64,000 bases of DNA from an uncultured Hungatella sp. (GCA_947089145.1 CAMUJH010000014.1:1-64000); one strand, 5' to 3'; shown: positions 16,094-25,203, counted from the first letter of the stretch. Made by a program: numbers and translations. Notes: generated by a model not told the origin, from the sequence alone.

Positions 16094-17146
16094 GTGAGTA
16101 AAAGAATGCAGATTGGACAGGTAATACGGAAATACAGAAAAATAAAGAATCTGACCCAGGAGGAGATGGCCAGCCGTTTGGGGGTAAGCGCTCCGGCGGT
16201 GAATAAATGGGAGAACGGCAATTCATTTCCGGATATTATGCTTTTGGCCCCTATTGCCAGGCTTTTGGATATTACTCCGGATACGCTTTTGGAATTTCGG
16301 GAGGAAATGACAGAGGAAGAAATTCGGGAAATTGTCTGCGAAACGGACAGAAGGATGAAAGAAGGCACTTATGAAGAGGCTTTTTTATGGGTAAAGAGGA
16401 AGGTGGAAGAATATCCGGACTGTGAGCAGCTTATGGTGCAGATGGCAGCGGTGCTGGATGCCAATGGGGTAATGAGAGGAATTCATGAAAAGCAGTATGA
16501 GGATGTGATTCTTTGGTGGTACCAGAGGGCTTTGGAAAGCAAGGATGAGGACATCCGCATTATGGCAGCTGAGGGGCTTTTTGGATTTTATAAGAGGAAA
16601 GGCCAGTATGATAAGGCAGAGGAATGCGTGGCTTTTTTCTCGGCCCAGAATCCGGAAAAGAAATGGAGGCTGGCTGAGATTTACAGAGAAACGGGAAAAA
16701 CGGAGGAGGCTTACAAGATTTATGAAGAGCTGCTGTTTTCTTCCTACCAGAGGACAAGCGCATATTTTTACGGCATTTTCAGGCTGGCCGCAGACGGCGG
16801 GAATATGGAAAAGGCCCGTATGGCAGCCGCAAAAATGGGAGAGCTGGCCAAAGTTTTTGAAATGGGGGAATACTATCAGGTTTCAGGAAGCCTGGAGCTG
16901 GCTGCTTTGGAAAAGGATGCAGATGCTGCCGTCAATATTGCGGAGAAAATGATTTTAAATGCGGAGAACGTATGCGGATATACGGAGTCTGATCTGTACC
17001 AGCATATGGCTTTTAAAAACGTGAACCCTGAATTTGTCGCGAACCTAAAGAATAACTTAATAAAACTGTTTCAGGATGAGGATAGCTTTGGATTTTTAAA
17101 AGAAGACGCCAGGTGGAAGAAGCTGGTTGGAATAGAAAACAGCTAA
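16094..17146 (+). CDS. XRE-family transcriptional regulator with helical repeat C-terminus
   Basis: An N-terminal HTH_3 DNA-binding domain (IGQVIRKYRKIKNLTQEEMA, then VSAPAVNKWENGNSFPD, residues ~7-65) is followed by ~280 residues of TPR-like helices. Such proteins are usually repressors or global regulators. The frame starts with GTG at 16094, only 2 nt after AAGGAGG (16085-16091). An ATG at 16106 (MQIGQVIRKYR) is 14 nt away and also plausible. It is transcribed away from purA. No target operator is evident; autoregulation is possible but not shown. Confidence 0.85.
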   Translation: MSKRMQIGQVIRKYRKIKNLTQEEMASRLGVSAPAVNKWENGNSFPDIMLLAPIARLLDITPDTLLEFREEMTEEEIREIVCETDRRMKEGTYEEAFLWVKRKVEEYPDCEQLMVQMAAVLDANGVMRGIHEKQYEDVILWWYQRALESKDEDIRIMAAEGLFGFYKRKGQYDKAEECVAFFSAQNPEKKWRLAEIYRETGKTEEAYKIYEELLFSSYQRTSAYFYGIFRLAADGGNMEKARMAAAKMGELAKVFEMGEYYQVSGSLELAALEKDADAAVNIAEKMILNAENVCGYTESDLYQHMAFKNVNPEFVANLKNNLIKLFQDEDSFGFLKEDARWKKLVGIENS

Positions 17147-17186
17147 GTTATAAAAGGATAAAAAGAGTAAAATATTTGTGAAGTTT

Positions 17187-17270
17187 GTGACAAAATCAAG
17201 CAACCTGTGTTATACTGTCCAGGTAGACAATAGAGAGCGCAGCCAGGCCGGACGTAAGTTTACGTCCGGC
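17187..17270 (+). promoter_or_regulatory. promoter and 5' UTR hairpin of the hflK operon
   Basis: -35 GTGACA (17187-17192), 18-bp spacer, -10 TATACT (17211-17216). The leader carries a perfect 11-bp hairpin (17247-17257 with 17260-17270, GCCGGACGTAA arms, very small loop) not followed by a T run, so it is not an obvious terminator. It may protect the 5' end or bind a regulator. Confidence 0.65.
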
Positions 17271-17303
17271 TTGTGTATAGGCAAAGTGAGGTGTCATATT
17301 TTT

Positions 17304-18353
17304 ATGGAAAGTTATAATCCAGAAGTGGAACAGAAAGTAAAGAACGCAGTAAAAAAGGCCAAGAGGTTTGCAGGATTCGGTCTGGTTCTTATAATGGCTT
17401 TTGTATTTGGAACAGGGTCATTTTATAATATAGAGGAGCAGGAGCAGGCGGTGCTGACCACTTTCGGCAAGGCCGTCAGCGTGACAGCGCCAGGGCTCCA
17501 TTTTAAGATCCCTCTGATTCAGCAAGTACAGAAGGTCAATACCACGATCCAGGGATTTGCCCTGGGGTATAACCAGGATGACAATGAGAGCATGGAAGAA
17601 GACTCTCTGATGATCACAAGCGATTACAACTTTGTCAATGTAGACTTTTTTATTGAGTACAAGGTGGCAGATCCGGTGAAGGCAGTGTACGCTTCCAAGG
17701 ACCCGGTTCTGATTCTTCGGAATATAAGCAAAAGCTGCGTCAGGACGGTTATCGGAAGCTATGATGTGGATTCGGTGCTGACCACGGGAAAAAACGAGAT
17801 CCAGTCAAAGGTCAGGGACATGATCATAAGCCAGCTGGATAAACACGATGTGGGACTGCAGGTAGTCAATGTGACCATCCAGGATTCGGAGCCGCCTACA
17901 GCAGAGGTTATGGAGGCGTTTAAAGCAGTGGAAACTGCCAAGCAGGGCAAGGAGACTGCGATTAATAACGCCAACAAGTACCGCAATGAAAAGCTGCCGG
18001 GGGCGGAGGCGCAGATTGACAAGATTATGCAGGACGCCCAGGCGGAGAAGACCAGAAGGATCAATGAGGCCAATGGGGAAGTGGCCAAATTTAACGCCAT
18101 GTATGATGAGTATGTCAAGAACCCCCAGGTTACCAGACAGAGAATGTTCTATGAAACTATGGAGGACGTGCTTCCGGGACTGAAAGTGGTCATTGACGGC
18201 ACGGACCAGACAAACACCATTCTTCCCCTTGACAGCTTTTTCAGCGCAGAGACAGGAAACACGTCTCAGGTTCAGGCAGGCGGCCTGACAGGCAAAAACG
18301 CAGAACCGACGCAGGGAAGCGAAGCGGAAGATGACCCAAGCGGGGAGGAATAA
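17304..18353 (+). CDS. hflK: FtsH protease modulator HflK (SPFH/prohibitin family)
   Basis: A 349-residue membrane-anchored SPFH protein that, with HflC, forms a complex regulating the FtsH protease. One N-terminal membrane span (~21-43) is followed by the SPFH/Band 7 domain (EEQEQAVLTTFGKAVSVTAPGL), a charged coiled coil (NANKYRNEKLPGAEAQIDKI) and a Ser/Glu-rich tail. The ATG at 17304 is preferred because the promoter and leader hairpin occupy the upstream open frame. It is followed 4 bp later by hflC. Confidence 0.9.
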   Translation: MESYNPEVEQKVKNAVKKAKRFAGFGLVLIMAFVFGTGSFYNIEEQEQAVLTTFGKAVSVTAPGLHFKIPLIQQVQKVNTTIQGFALGYNQDDNESMEEDSLMITSDYNFVNVDFFIEYKVADPVKAVYASKDPVLILRNISKSCVRTVIGSYDVDSVLTTGKNEIQSKVRDMIISQLDKHDVGLQVVNVTIQDSEPPTAEVMEAFKAVETAKQGKETAINNANKYRNEKLPGAEAQIDKIMQDAQAEKTRRINEANGEVAKFNAMYDEYVKNPQVTRQRMFYETMEDVLPGLKVVIDGTDQTNTILPLDSFFSAETGNTSQVQAGGLTGKNAEPTQGSEAEDDPSGEE

Positions 18354-18357
18354 AGCT

Positions 18358-19230
18358 ATGAAAAAAATGTTGGGAAAGACTTTGGCATTGGTGATAGCCA
18401 TAGCGGCTGTTATTGGACTGGGCGAGTCCATGGTGATTACCAAGGAGAATGAGTATAAACTGATTCGGGAGTTCGGGCGGGTCAGCAAAGTGATTGACAG
18501 TGCCGGATTAAGCTTTAAGGTTCCGTTTATACAGAGCGCAGACACATTGCCGAAAGAGATCCTTCTCTATGATCTGGCACCGTCGGACGTGATTACCATG
18601 GATAAAAAAACTATGATGTCAGACAGTTATGTTTTGTGGAAGATTACCGATCCTCTGAAATTTGCCCAGACCTTGAATTTCTCCCTTCTCAATGCAGAGA
18701 GGAGGATCGACGCCGCAGTTTACAATTCCATTAAAAACGTTATCAGCAGCTTAAGCCAGAATGATGTGATCAGCGGCCGCGACGGGCAGCTGTCAGAGGC
18801 AATCATGGACAATATCGGAGGGAGCATGGATCAGTACGGCATCGAGATTCTGGCAGTGGAGACGAAGCAGCTGGATCTGCCGTCTGATAACAAGGCAGCG
18901 GTTTATGAGAGAATGATTTCCGAGCGTGATAAGATTGCGGCTACGTATCAGGCTGAGGGCCAGGCTGAGGCCAAGGTGATCCAGAACACCACAGACAGGG
19001 AAATCGCCATCAGCGTATCCGATGCCCAGGCAAAAGCGGCAGCGGTTACGGCTGAGGGGGAGGCGGAATACATGAGGATTCTGGCCGCGGCATACAATAC
19101 GCCGGAGCGGGCGGAATTTTACGGGTTTATAAGAGCCCTGGAGGCGGCCAGAGCTTCTCTGACAGGCAGCCAGAATACGCTGATTCTGCCGGGGGATTCT
19201 CCTATTGCCAGGATTTTCACAGGGCAGTAG
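18358..19230 (+). CDS. hflC: FtsH protease modulator HflC (SPFH family)
   Basis: A 290-residue partner of HflK with one N-terminal membrane span (~7-27), a Band 7 domain (ENEYKLIREFGRVSKVIDSAGL) and the long helical segment rich in Ala/Glu near YERMISERDKIAATYQAEGQAEA, as in other HflC proteins. GGAGG precedes the ATG at 18358. The 4-bp distance to hflK implies one operon. metF follows 43 bp later and may be read through. Confidence 0.92.
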   Translation: MKKMLGKTLALVIAIAAVIGLGESMVITKENEYKLIREFGRVSKVIDSAGLSFKVPFIQSADTLPKEILLYDLAPSDVITMDKKTMMSDSYVLWKITDPLKFAQTLNFSLLNAERRIDAAVYNSIKNVISSLSQNDVISGRDGQLSEAIMDNIGGSMDQYGIEILAVETKQLDLPSDNKAAVYERMISERDKIAATYQAEGQAEAKVIQNTTDREIAISVSDAQAKAAAVTAEGEAEYMRILAAAYNTPERAEFYGFIRALEAARASLTGSQNTLILPGDSPIARIFTGQ

Positions 19231-19273
19231 GGATTTTGGGAGTACAGAAATTGGAGAACAGGAGCAGACGGAG

Positions 19274-20143
19274 ATGAAGATAAGAGACATATTAAGCCAG
19301 GGAAGGCCGACCCTCTCTTTTGAGGTGTTTCCTCCTAAAACGGAAGACAGATATGAAACCGTGGAGGCGGCTGCCAGAAAAATCGCAGAACTGATGCCGG
19401 ATTTTATGAGCGTGACTTACGGGGCGGGAGGAGGAACCAGCCGGTATACGGTGGATATTGCCGCTGCCTTGAACAATGAGTACCAGGTGCCTACATTGGC
19501 CCATTTAACATGCGTGTCCTCCACAAAAGAGCATGTCCGCCATGTTTTGCAGGAGATGAAAGATAAAGGCATCGAGAATGTGCTGGCCTTGAGGGGAGAT
19601 ATACCTGAGGGCGGAAGGACGGCCCATGACTATCGGTATGCCTCGGAGCTGATTTCCGAGATCAAAAGCAACGGGAATTTCTGCATCGGGGCCGCCTGTT
19701 ACCCGGAAGGCCACGTAGAGTCTGCCAATAAGACAGAGGATATTACCTATCTGAAACAGAAGGTGGAGGCAGGCTGCGATTTTGTCACGACTCAGATGTT
19801 CTTTGATAATAATATTCTTTATAATTATCTGTACCGGATTCGGGAGAGGGGGATCACCGTGCCGGTGGTGGCAGGAATCATGCCGGTGACAAGCGCATCC
19901 CAGATTCAGAGGATCTGCCGCATGTCCGGCACGTACCTGCCGTCACGGTTTAAAGCCATCGTGGATCGGTTCGGAGACAATCCGGCGGCTATGAAGCAGG
20001 CAGGCATTGCCTATGCCACGGAACAGATCATTGATCTGATTGCCAACGGGGTCAATGGAATACATATTTATTCTATGAACAAACCTGATGTGGCGGCGCG
20101 GATACAGGAGAGCCTGTCAGAGATTCTGGGCAGGGGAAATTGA
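19274..20143 (+). CDS. metF: 5,10-methylenetetrahydrofolate reductase
   Basis: Flavin-dependent TIM-barrel enzyme reducing methylene-THF to 5-methyl-THF, the methyl donor for methionine synthase. Motifs are SFEVFPPKTE (residues ~15-24), MSVTYGAGGGTSR, NVLALRGDIP, and the C-terminal GVNGIHIYSMN ending. 289 residues, normal length. The ATG at 19274 has a GGAG site 9 nt upstream. It works with the metH pair at 25.3-28.5 kb. A strong palindrome follows at 20165-20205. Confidence 0.96.
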   Translation: MKIRDILSQGRPTLSFEVFPPKTEDRYETVEAAARKIAELMPDFMSVTYGAGGGTSRYTVDIAAALNNEYQVPTLAHLTCVSSTKEHVRHVLQEMKDKGIENVLALRGDIPEGGRTAHDYRYASELISEIKSNGNFCIGAACYPEGHVESANKTEDITYLKQKVEAGCDFVTTQMFFDNNILYNYLYRIRERGITVPVVAGIMPVTSASQIQRICRMSGTYLPSRFKAIVDRFGDNPAAMKQAGIAYATEQIIDLIANGVNGIHIYSMNKPDVAARIQESLSEILGRGN

Positions 20144-20164
20144 CGTCCCATTTTACAGGGCTTT

Positions 20165-20205
20165 ACGGCATGCATTATGGCTGCTTCTGCTGCGATGCAT
20201 GCCGT
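20165..20205 (+). terminator. stem-loop downstream of metF, possible terminator
   Basis: A perfect 11-bp stem ACGGCATGCAT/ATGCATGCCGT, 21 bp past the metF stop. The following U run is poor (TTTGC), so termination would be weak or factor-assisted. Confidence 0.45.
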
Positions 20206-20309
20206 TTGCAATGCTGGCAAAGCGTCGACAAGGCCGGAGATTGAATAAAAATACCTAAATAATGAAAAAATAATCATATTTTTTATGGGCAAAATGCACA
20301 AAAACATAG

Positions 20310-20338
20310 TTGACATTTTTATGTCAAAGAGGTATAGT
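20310..20338 (+). promoter_or_regulatory. promoter of the exported flavoprotein gene with overlapping palindromic operator
   Basis: Perfect -35 TTGACA (20310-20315), 17-bp spacer, -10 TATAGT (20333-20338). The -35 lies in a perfect 7-4-7 palindrome, TTGACAT-TTTT-ATGTCAA (20310-20327). Such an overlap is typical of a repressor site or of a Crp/FNR-like dimer site. The downstream 5' UTR of ~220 nt consists mainly of the family B repeat. Confidence 0.75.
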
Positions 20339-20366
20339 AAGGGCAAGGCGCCATAGGCGCCTGACA

Positions 20367-20536
20367 ATGTACTCTCGGAATCTCTCCTGCACCTGCCTTT
20401 GCGGCTGATCTTCCGTCAGATGCACATAAATTTAACCAACGTACGTTCCATGTGTTTCATATACGCCTCATAAATTTATGAACATCCGACAAAAATCATC
20501 TCACAAAATCAGGCCAGAGAGACTTCGAAAGCACAT
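20367..20536 (+). repeat. family B palindromic repeat, copy B1
   Basis: About 170 bp, nearly identical over most of its length to copy B2 at 33161-33322. It opens with ATGTACTCTCGGAATCTCTC and ends with an imperfect inverted copy (...TTCGAAAGCACAT), has inner arms CATAAATTTA/TAAATTTATG, and a centre CAACGTACG...TACGCCTC. It sits in the 5' UTR of the flavoprotein gene. Confidence 0.9.
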
Positions 20537-20561
20537 AACAAAATAAGGGAGGATAGTTATA

Positions 20562-22598
20562 ATGAAGAAAAAACTATCATGTGTGGCTTCCGTGATGCTG
20601 GCAGTCAGCCTGACAGCATGTTCAGGAGGCGGACAGGAGACAACCACGGCTGCGCCGGAGACGACTGAGACAAGCGCGCCGGAGCAGACTACCAAGGCAG
20701 CGGAGGAAGAAACTACGGCGGCGGAAGCCGGAGGACTTACGGCAGGCACGTATACCGCGTCCAAGGGCGGCATGAACGGTGATGTGACCGTAGAGGTAGT
20801 GACAGACGATTCGTCCATCGTTTCCGTAACCGTGACGGATAACCAGGAAACGCCTGGCATCGGTTCCCCACTGGTAGACGGAGTGAAAGAGGGAACAGTT
20901 CCCACGGTTTCCATTCCTGCTGCTATTGTTGAGAACCAGTCTGTTGCCGTTGACGCAGTGGCAGGAGCTACCATTACAAGCGCAGCGATTAAGTCTGCGG
21001 TGGAAGACTGCCTGACTCAGGCGGGGGCCAATGTGGATGACTGGAAAACCGAAGTGGAGAAAGAACCGGGAAAAGAGATTGAGATGGATGCCGACGTTAT
21101 TGTAGTAGGCGGCGGCGGAGCCGGACTGGCTGCGGCTATTTCCGCATCAGAGAACGGCGCAAAGGTAATCGTAGTGGAGAAGAATGGCGCGGTAGGCGGA
21201 GATACCCTGGTCTGCGGCGCAATTTACAATAACCCGGATGAAGAGCTGCAGAGCAAGGTTGAGATGAGTGATGCGGTGAAGAAGACTCTGGAGGCAGGCA
21301 TTGCAGTAGATCCTGTGGATGATGCCCACAAGGAGCTGATAAATACGGTTTCCGAAGAGTGGAAGCAGCATCAGGCTGACGGAAAGACCACCTTGTTTGA
21401 TTCGGACGCCTGGTTTACCCTTCAGACCTATAACGGCGGAGACAACGTGGCTGATCTGGAGCTGGTTAAGGTTCTGTGCGACAATGCGGTAGAAGGATAT
21501 GAGTGGATCAAGGGCCTTGGCATGGAGTTTAATGACACCATCGGTCAGGGCGCAGGCTCTCTTTGGCAGAGAACCCATACCTCCACAAAGCCTATGGGCA
21601 CCGGCTTTATTTCCACCTATGTGGAGAACATTGCCAAGGATGACAACATTGAGATGCTTACCTCCACGACAGCTACCGGCTTGATCCAGGATGACAGCGG
21701 ACGGGTAGTAGGCGTAGAGGCAGAGGATGTTAACGGCAATACATATAAGTTCCAGGCTTCCAAAGGCGTGGTTTTGGCTACCGGCGGTTTTGCGGCCAAT
21801 TCCAAGATGGTAAATGACAACAATACGACAGGAAAGTGGAATGACCTGTCCAAGGTTCCCACTACCAACCGCTTTGGCTGTTCCCAGGGCGACGGAATCC
21901 TGATGGCTCAGGACATCGGCGCAGCCCTGTATCAGATGGAGCAGATCCAGCTTCTGTATCTTGGCAACGTGAAGGACGGCGGCCTGACCAAATATCCGGC
22001 CCGCTGCGTAAACGGCACGGATCAGGAGATCTTTATCAATAAGAACGGTGAGCGCTTCGTAAGAGAAGACGGACGCCGTGACGAGATCTGTCTGCAGGTG
22101 CTGGCTCAGCCGGATGCCATGTTCTATTTCCTGGAGTCCGCAGACGGCGATTATACGGATGTTGAGACGGCGCTGACAGCAGACGGCTTTACCTTTAAGG
22201 AGATGGAGGAGCAGGGATACATTATTATTGCCGACACTCTGGAAGAGATGGCTGAGAAGCTGGGATGTGATGCAGAGACTCTTAAAGCTACAGTAGATAC
22301 GTTTAATGCTTCCGTAGACAGCGGCGAGGACGAGTTCGGCCGTACCCTTTACAGCATTAAGCTGGAGAACGGGCCGTGGGTTGCAACTCCTCGGCAGGCA
22401 TGCGTTCATCATACCATGGGCGGCGTGAAGATTGATACGGAAGGCCGTGTTCTGAAAGAGGACGGAACTCCGATCGAAGGCTTGGTAGCAGCAGGCGAGA
22501 TCACAGGCGGCATCCACGGAGCTAACCGTTTAGGCGGCAATGCGGTTGTTGATACGGTTGTATTTGGCAAGCTGGCAGGCGAGACGGTTACGAAGTAA
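20562..22598 (+). CDS. exported lipoprotein flavin reductase: FMN-binding domain plus fumarate-reductase-like FAD domain
   Basis: A 678-residue protein predicted to be anchored outside the cell. The lipoprotein signal ends LTACS (Cys20). A Thr/Glu-rich linker (~25-60) follows. An FMN-binding domain carries the ApbE flavinylation motif DAVAGATITSAA (~133-144). Then comes a fumarate/urocanate-reductase-type FAD domain (VVGGGGAGLAAA ~181, NGERFVRE, HHTMGG, TGGIHGANRLGGNA). The substrate Arg and His motifs are present, but the Frd-type HPT segment is not obvious, so the electron acceptor is uncertain. It likely takes electrons through covalent FMN to reduce an external unsaturated organic compound. 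Confidence 0.9.
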   Translation: MKKKLSCVASVMLAVSLTACSGGGQETTTAAPETTETSAPEQTTKAAEEETTAAEAGGLTAGTYTASKGGMNGDVTVEVVTDDSSIVSVTVTDNQETPGIGSPLVDGVKEGTVPTVSIPAAIVENQSVAVDAVAGATITSAAIKSAVEDCLTQAGANVDDWKTEVEKEPGKEIEMDADVIVVGGGGAGLAAAISASENGAKVIVVEKNGAVGGDTLVCGAIYNNPDEELQSKVEMSDAVKKTLEAGIAVDPVDDAHKELINTVSEEWKQHQADGKTTLFDSDAWFTLQTYNGGDNVADLELVKVLCDNAVEGYEWIKGLGMEFNDTIGQGAGSLWQRTHTSTKPMGTGFISTYVENIAKDDNIEMLTSTTATGLIQDDSGRVVGVEAEDVNGNTYKFQASKGVVLATGGFAANSKMVNDNNTTGKWNDLSKVPTTNRFGCSQGDGILMAQDIGAALYQMEQIQLLYLGNVKDGGLTKYPARCVNGTDQEIFINKNGERFVREDGRRDEICLQVLAQPDAMFYFLESADGDYTDVETALTADGFTFKEMEEQGYIIIADTLEEMAEKLGCDAETLKATVDTFNASVDSGEDEFGRTLYSIKLENGPWVATPRQACVHHTMGGVKIDTEGRVLKEDGTPIEGLVAAGEITGGIHGANRLGGNAVVDTVVFGKLAGETVTK

Positions 22599-22702
22599 AC
22601 CTGCATGTGCCCGGTTTGGGATGCGCCGCCGCATACGAAGGCCTGGCGGGCGCTTGACATCCCTGAACGGATGCCGCCTACTTGGCGGTGGGGCTTTCAT
22701 GA
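22597..22702 (+). repeat. family A dispersed repeat, copy A2
   Basis: Starts at the stop codon of the flavoprotein gene. It contains CCTGGCGGGCGC, a diverged middle (TTGACATCCCTGAACGGATG) and the terminal hairpin GCCGCCTACTTGGCGG. It is the most diverged of the copies with all three blocks. Confidence 0.8.
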
Positions 22703-22773
22703 TAAAAGGTACATGTTTTTTGTGGAAGGCAATGGGCCTATGGTAACAGGACACTTCCGCAAATAAAAAGAAT

Positions 22774-22818
22774 GCCGCAGCATGGCAAGAAAAGTCATGC
22801 TGCGGCGGTTTTGTTTTA
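22774..22818 (+). terminator. intrinsic terminator downstream of the flavoprotein gene
   Basis: A perfect 11-bp stem GCCGCAGCATG/CATGCTGCGGC (22774-22784, 22796-22806) followed by GGTTTTGTTTT. It lies ~175 bp after the stop, beyond repeat A2. Confidence 0.85.
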
Positions 22819-22926
22819 GTCTTGTATATAAAGTTTTTCCCATTTTGTAGTCTGAATAGGAAATCTTTATAAAAAGAGCAAACTTCATTAGAGCTGTTAA
22901 AGAACTAAACAGACTGGAGGCGCAAT

Positions 22927-24078
22927 ATGCATCACCGTTTTTTTAAATGCCTGTCACTGGGAATTGTATTTTCTCTTATCTGCATCTTTCTATGTGCCTG
23001 CGGATATTCAAAAGAAGAGAAGGAGCGTATGGATCATATTGCAGAGCAGGGAAAGGAAAATGCAGCAGACTATATCCAAAACAAATATGGATTTGTGCCT
23101 GAGATTATGGATATAGAAGTATGTATGGAGTCAGGGGATTCTGACCCGCTTTTATGGGCAAATGGATATGTGGTAGTTTCTATGACTTACGGGGATAAAA
23201 AGTTTCAGGTTCATATAAATGGGGAAGAGCCCAGCCAGCGGGGGAGGGACAATTTTCAGCAGGAACAGATCAGAGATGAGGCGGAAGCATATTTTAGGGA
23301 TCTGCTGGGCTATGACATATACGACATTTATTTGGAATATGAGGAAAACCAGAGGTCGGATGACTCCTTTCCATCGTGCCATGAGAAATATATGCTTGAA
23401 AAATCATATAGGGCCGGAGATTTTAAAAATTTTATGAAGGAATATTCTATAAACGTCAGAATTGATGACTGCGAAAATCAGGATTTAACAGAATTGGAGA
23501 GGAATAAACCAGATGTTGTCAATTGCTTACAGCAGCATGCCAGAGAAAGTGGAATGAAAGCGATTTTAATTTCTTACAAAAGCGAAGATGATTATCAAAA
23601 AGGTTTTGACCATGTATATGGGAGAGGGGGAGTTCTGGATTTTGGAATTTGGGCTGACGGGCTGTATATCAACTCCTATGCTGCTTTTGAGGAGGAAAAT
23701 ATGGATGCAGGCCGGTTCGAACAGCAGGAATATGATGGTATGATTTTTAGCTGTATTGACAAGGCGGAAGGAAATGATCTGTTGATTTCAAAGAACCGGA
23801 ATAATTGGATGGAACTGGAAGAAAACAGCGGAAATCCGCTGTCAGAGGTATATTCCATAAATCGGGAGCAGTCTGGCGAAATTACGGTTTACATACCCAC
23901 AGAGCGATATGGAAAAAACGTTTCTGTATTTGTTCAGTATTTTCATGAAAATGAATGGAGGCAGTATGAGAGCAATACGGATGTGACAACAGATAAAGAA
24001 TATATATTTATAACATATCAGGGTATATATGGGGGGACATTTGATTTCGCATTTTTTGATTCGCTAAAAATGGAATAG
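22927..24078 (+). CDS. uncharacterised lipoprotein
   Basis: A 383-residue protein with a lipoprotein signal peptide (hydrophobic LGIVFSLICIFLCAC, lipid-modified Cys at ~25) and an acidic, aromatic-rich mature part. Not recognised. The DKKFQVHINGEEPS region and the C-terminal SGEITVYIPTERYGKNVSVF stretch look like beta-rich domains. A GGAGG site precedes the ATG. It stands alone between a terminator and the opposite-strand GNAT gene. An envelope function is inferred from the signal only. Codon use is slightly more AT-rich than in its neighbours. Confidence 0.8.
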   Translation: MHHRFFKCLSLGIVFSLICIFLCACGYSKEEKERMDHIAEQGKENAADYIQNKYGFVPEIMDIEVCMESGDSDPLLWANGYVVVSMTYGDKKFQVHINGEEPSQRGRDNFQQEQIRDEAEAYFRDLLGYDIYDIYLEYEENQRSDDSFPSCHEKYMLEKSYRAGDFKNFMKEYSINVRIDDCENQDLTELERNKPDVVNCLQQHARESGMKAILISYKSEDDYQKGFDHVYGRGGVLDFGIWADGLYINSYAAFEEENMDAGRFEQQEYDGMIFSCIDKAEGNDLLISKNRNNWMELEENSGNPLSEVYSINREQSGEITVYIPTERYGKNVSVFVQYFHENEWRQYESNTDVTTDKEYIFITYQGIYGGTFDFAFFDSLKME

Positions 24079-24324
24079 TGAATTAAGACAGGATATAAAA
24101 GAGATGCAGATAATAAAAGAGGATTATTACAGCCTGCTGGGAAATGGCACAGACCAAGTGATTGACCGTCAAATCTATTACATAGTGTCTGCCAGCAGGC
24201 CGCATATGATATGGGAATGGATTTCAGCAATTATGTTCTCCGGTTTTCCAGCCAAGACAGTATCCTCTCAAATCAAACATATACAGGCAATGAATAGCCG
24301 CCCGTTAATCCCAAAATGTATTTC

Positions 24325-24741
24325 CTATAAAACTTTTCTGAGAAACATTTCCATAGGCTGGTCAAATGGCGTATTATTAAATACTAAGCCGCCGCAATCC
24401 ACATATCCTAGTTTTCGATATAAATGTTGTGCTTGTTCATCAACCTGCGTTGAAAGCAGAGTCATTTTATAACCTTGACTTTTCATTTCATTTTCCCAAC
24501 AGATTATTGCCTGCTTTGCAAACCCCTTCCCGCGATAGTCTTCTTTGATATATATATGATTCATAAAGGGAAGATTATCCCACAAAATGCAATGCACTAT
24601 GATTCCAATTCGCTGGTCTTTTTCCCATATAACATAAGCGGATTTTGTATACACCCGATTGGCATAGCCTGTATCATCAACATGCTTATCAATACTCATT
24701 ACAAACTTCTTGTCACTATCTGTTACAACCTTTATCTCCAT
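24325..24741 (-). CDS. GNAT family N-acetyltransferase
   Basis: A 138-residue acetyl-CoA-dependent acyltransferase of the GNAT fold. The central IYIKEDYRGKGFAKQAI is the acetyl-CoA motif A (R/Q-x-x-G-x-G/A), and AQHLYRKLGYVDCGG matches motif B near the C-terminus. GGAGG lies 8 nt before the ATG. The substrate is unknown. The region is AT-richer than its surroundings and may have been acquired. Confidence 0.88.
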   Translation of the reverse strand: MEIKVVTDSDKKFVMSIDKHVDDTGYANRVYTKSAYVIWEKDQRIGIIVHCILWDNLPFMNHIYIKEDYRGKGFAKQAIICWENEMKSQGYKMTLLSTQVDEQAQHLYRKLGYVDCGGLVFNNTPFDQPMEMFLRKVL

Positions 24742-24787
24742 ATGTTATCCTCCGCCAGCTTCTGGGTAGTGCTTTTCTTATACCAAT

Positions 24788-24931
24788 TCACAAATCAAAT
24801 TGTCCATTTTCCGCATGAAATCCTTTTGTTCCTGCTCCGCCAAGGCTCGGTGGCAGGATTTTCGCGGCATTCTCTGTCTCCTTCAATGCGCTCAACCCCA
24901 TCTGCAGGGCTCTTTTGAGCGATTTCGTCAT
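24788..24931 (-). CDS. possible small hypothetical protein
   Basis: A 47-residue frame (MTKSLKRALQMGLSALKE... to ...FHAENGQFDL) on the minus strand, ending 46 bp upstream of the GNAT start. It reads as a plausible amphipathic helix plus a Gly-rich end, but there is no clear ribosome site and a second frame is open across the same region. It may be a remnant. I do not recognise a family. Confidence 0.25.
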   Translation of the reverse strand: MTKSLKRALQMGLSALKETENAAKILPPSLGGAGTKGFHAENGQFDL

Positions 24932-25203
24932 TGTGGTTCCCAACGGTGTATGTATATATCCGTATGCGGCATACATGGCATCCCTGCAGATGGGAAAAGC
25001 TTAAATAAGCCCCCAAATGGGCATATCCATGATTTCTTCACGCTCTGTTCAGGCTTCAGCCCCCGTTTGGCAGTGTGGCAGCGGACATCAAAGTGATAAC
25101 ATTTAATAACACTTTGTTGCTGTTTGTCAAGGGCTTTGGGGCATTTATTGGGATAAAATCTCTTTCAGAAAGCAGGATAACCTCATAGATACAGCATTTT
25201 TTA

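Noticed and set aside
21147-22517. Long minus-strand open frame (456 codons) opposite the flavoprotein gene
   Set aside because: Antisense shadow of a well-supported gene, with no ribosome site and no recognisable motif.
24104-24472. 122-residue plus-strand frame downstream of the unknown lipoprotein
   Set aside because: Its second half is the complement of the GNAT gene and the first half has no recognisable features; likely chance.
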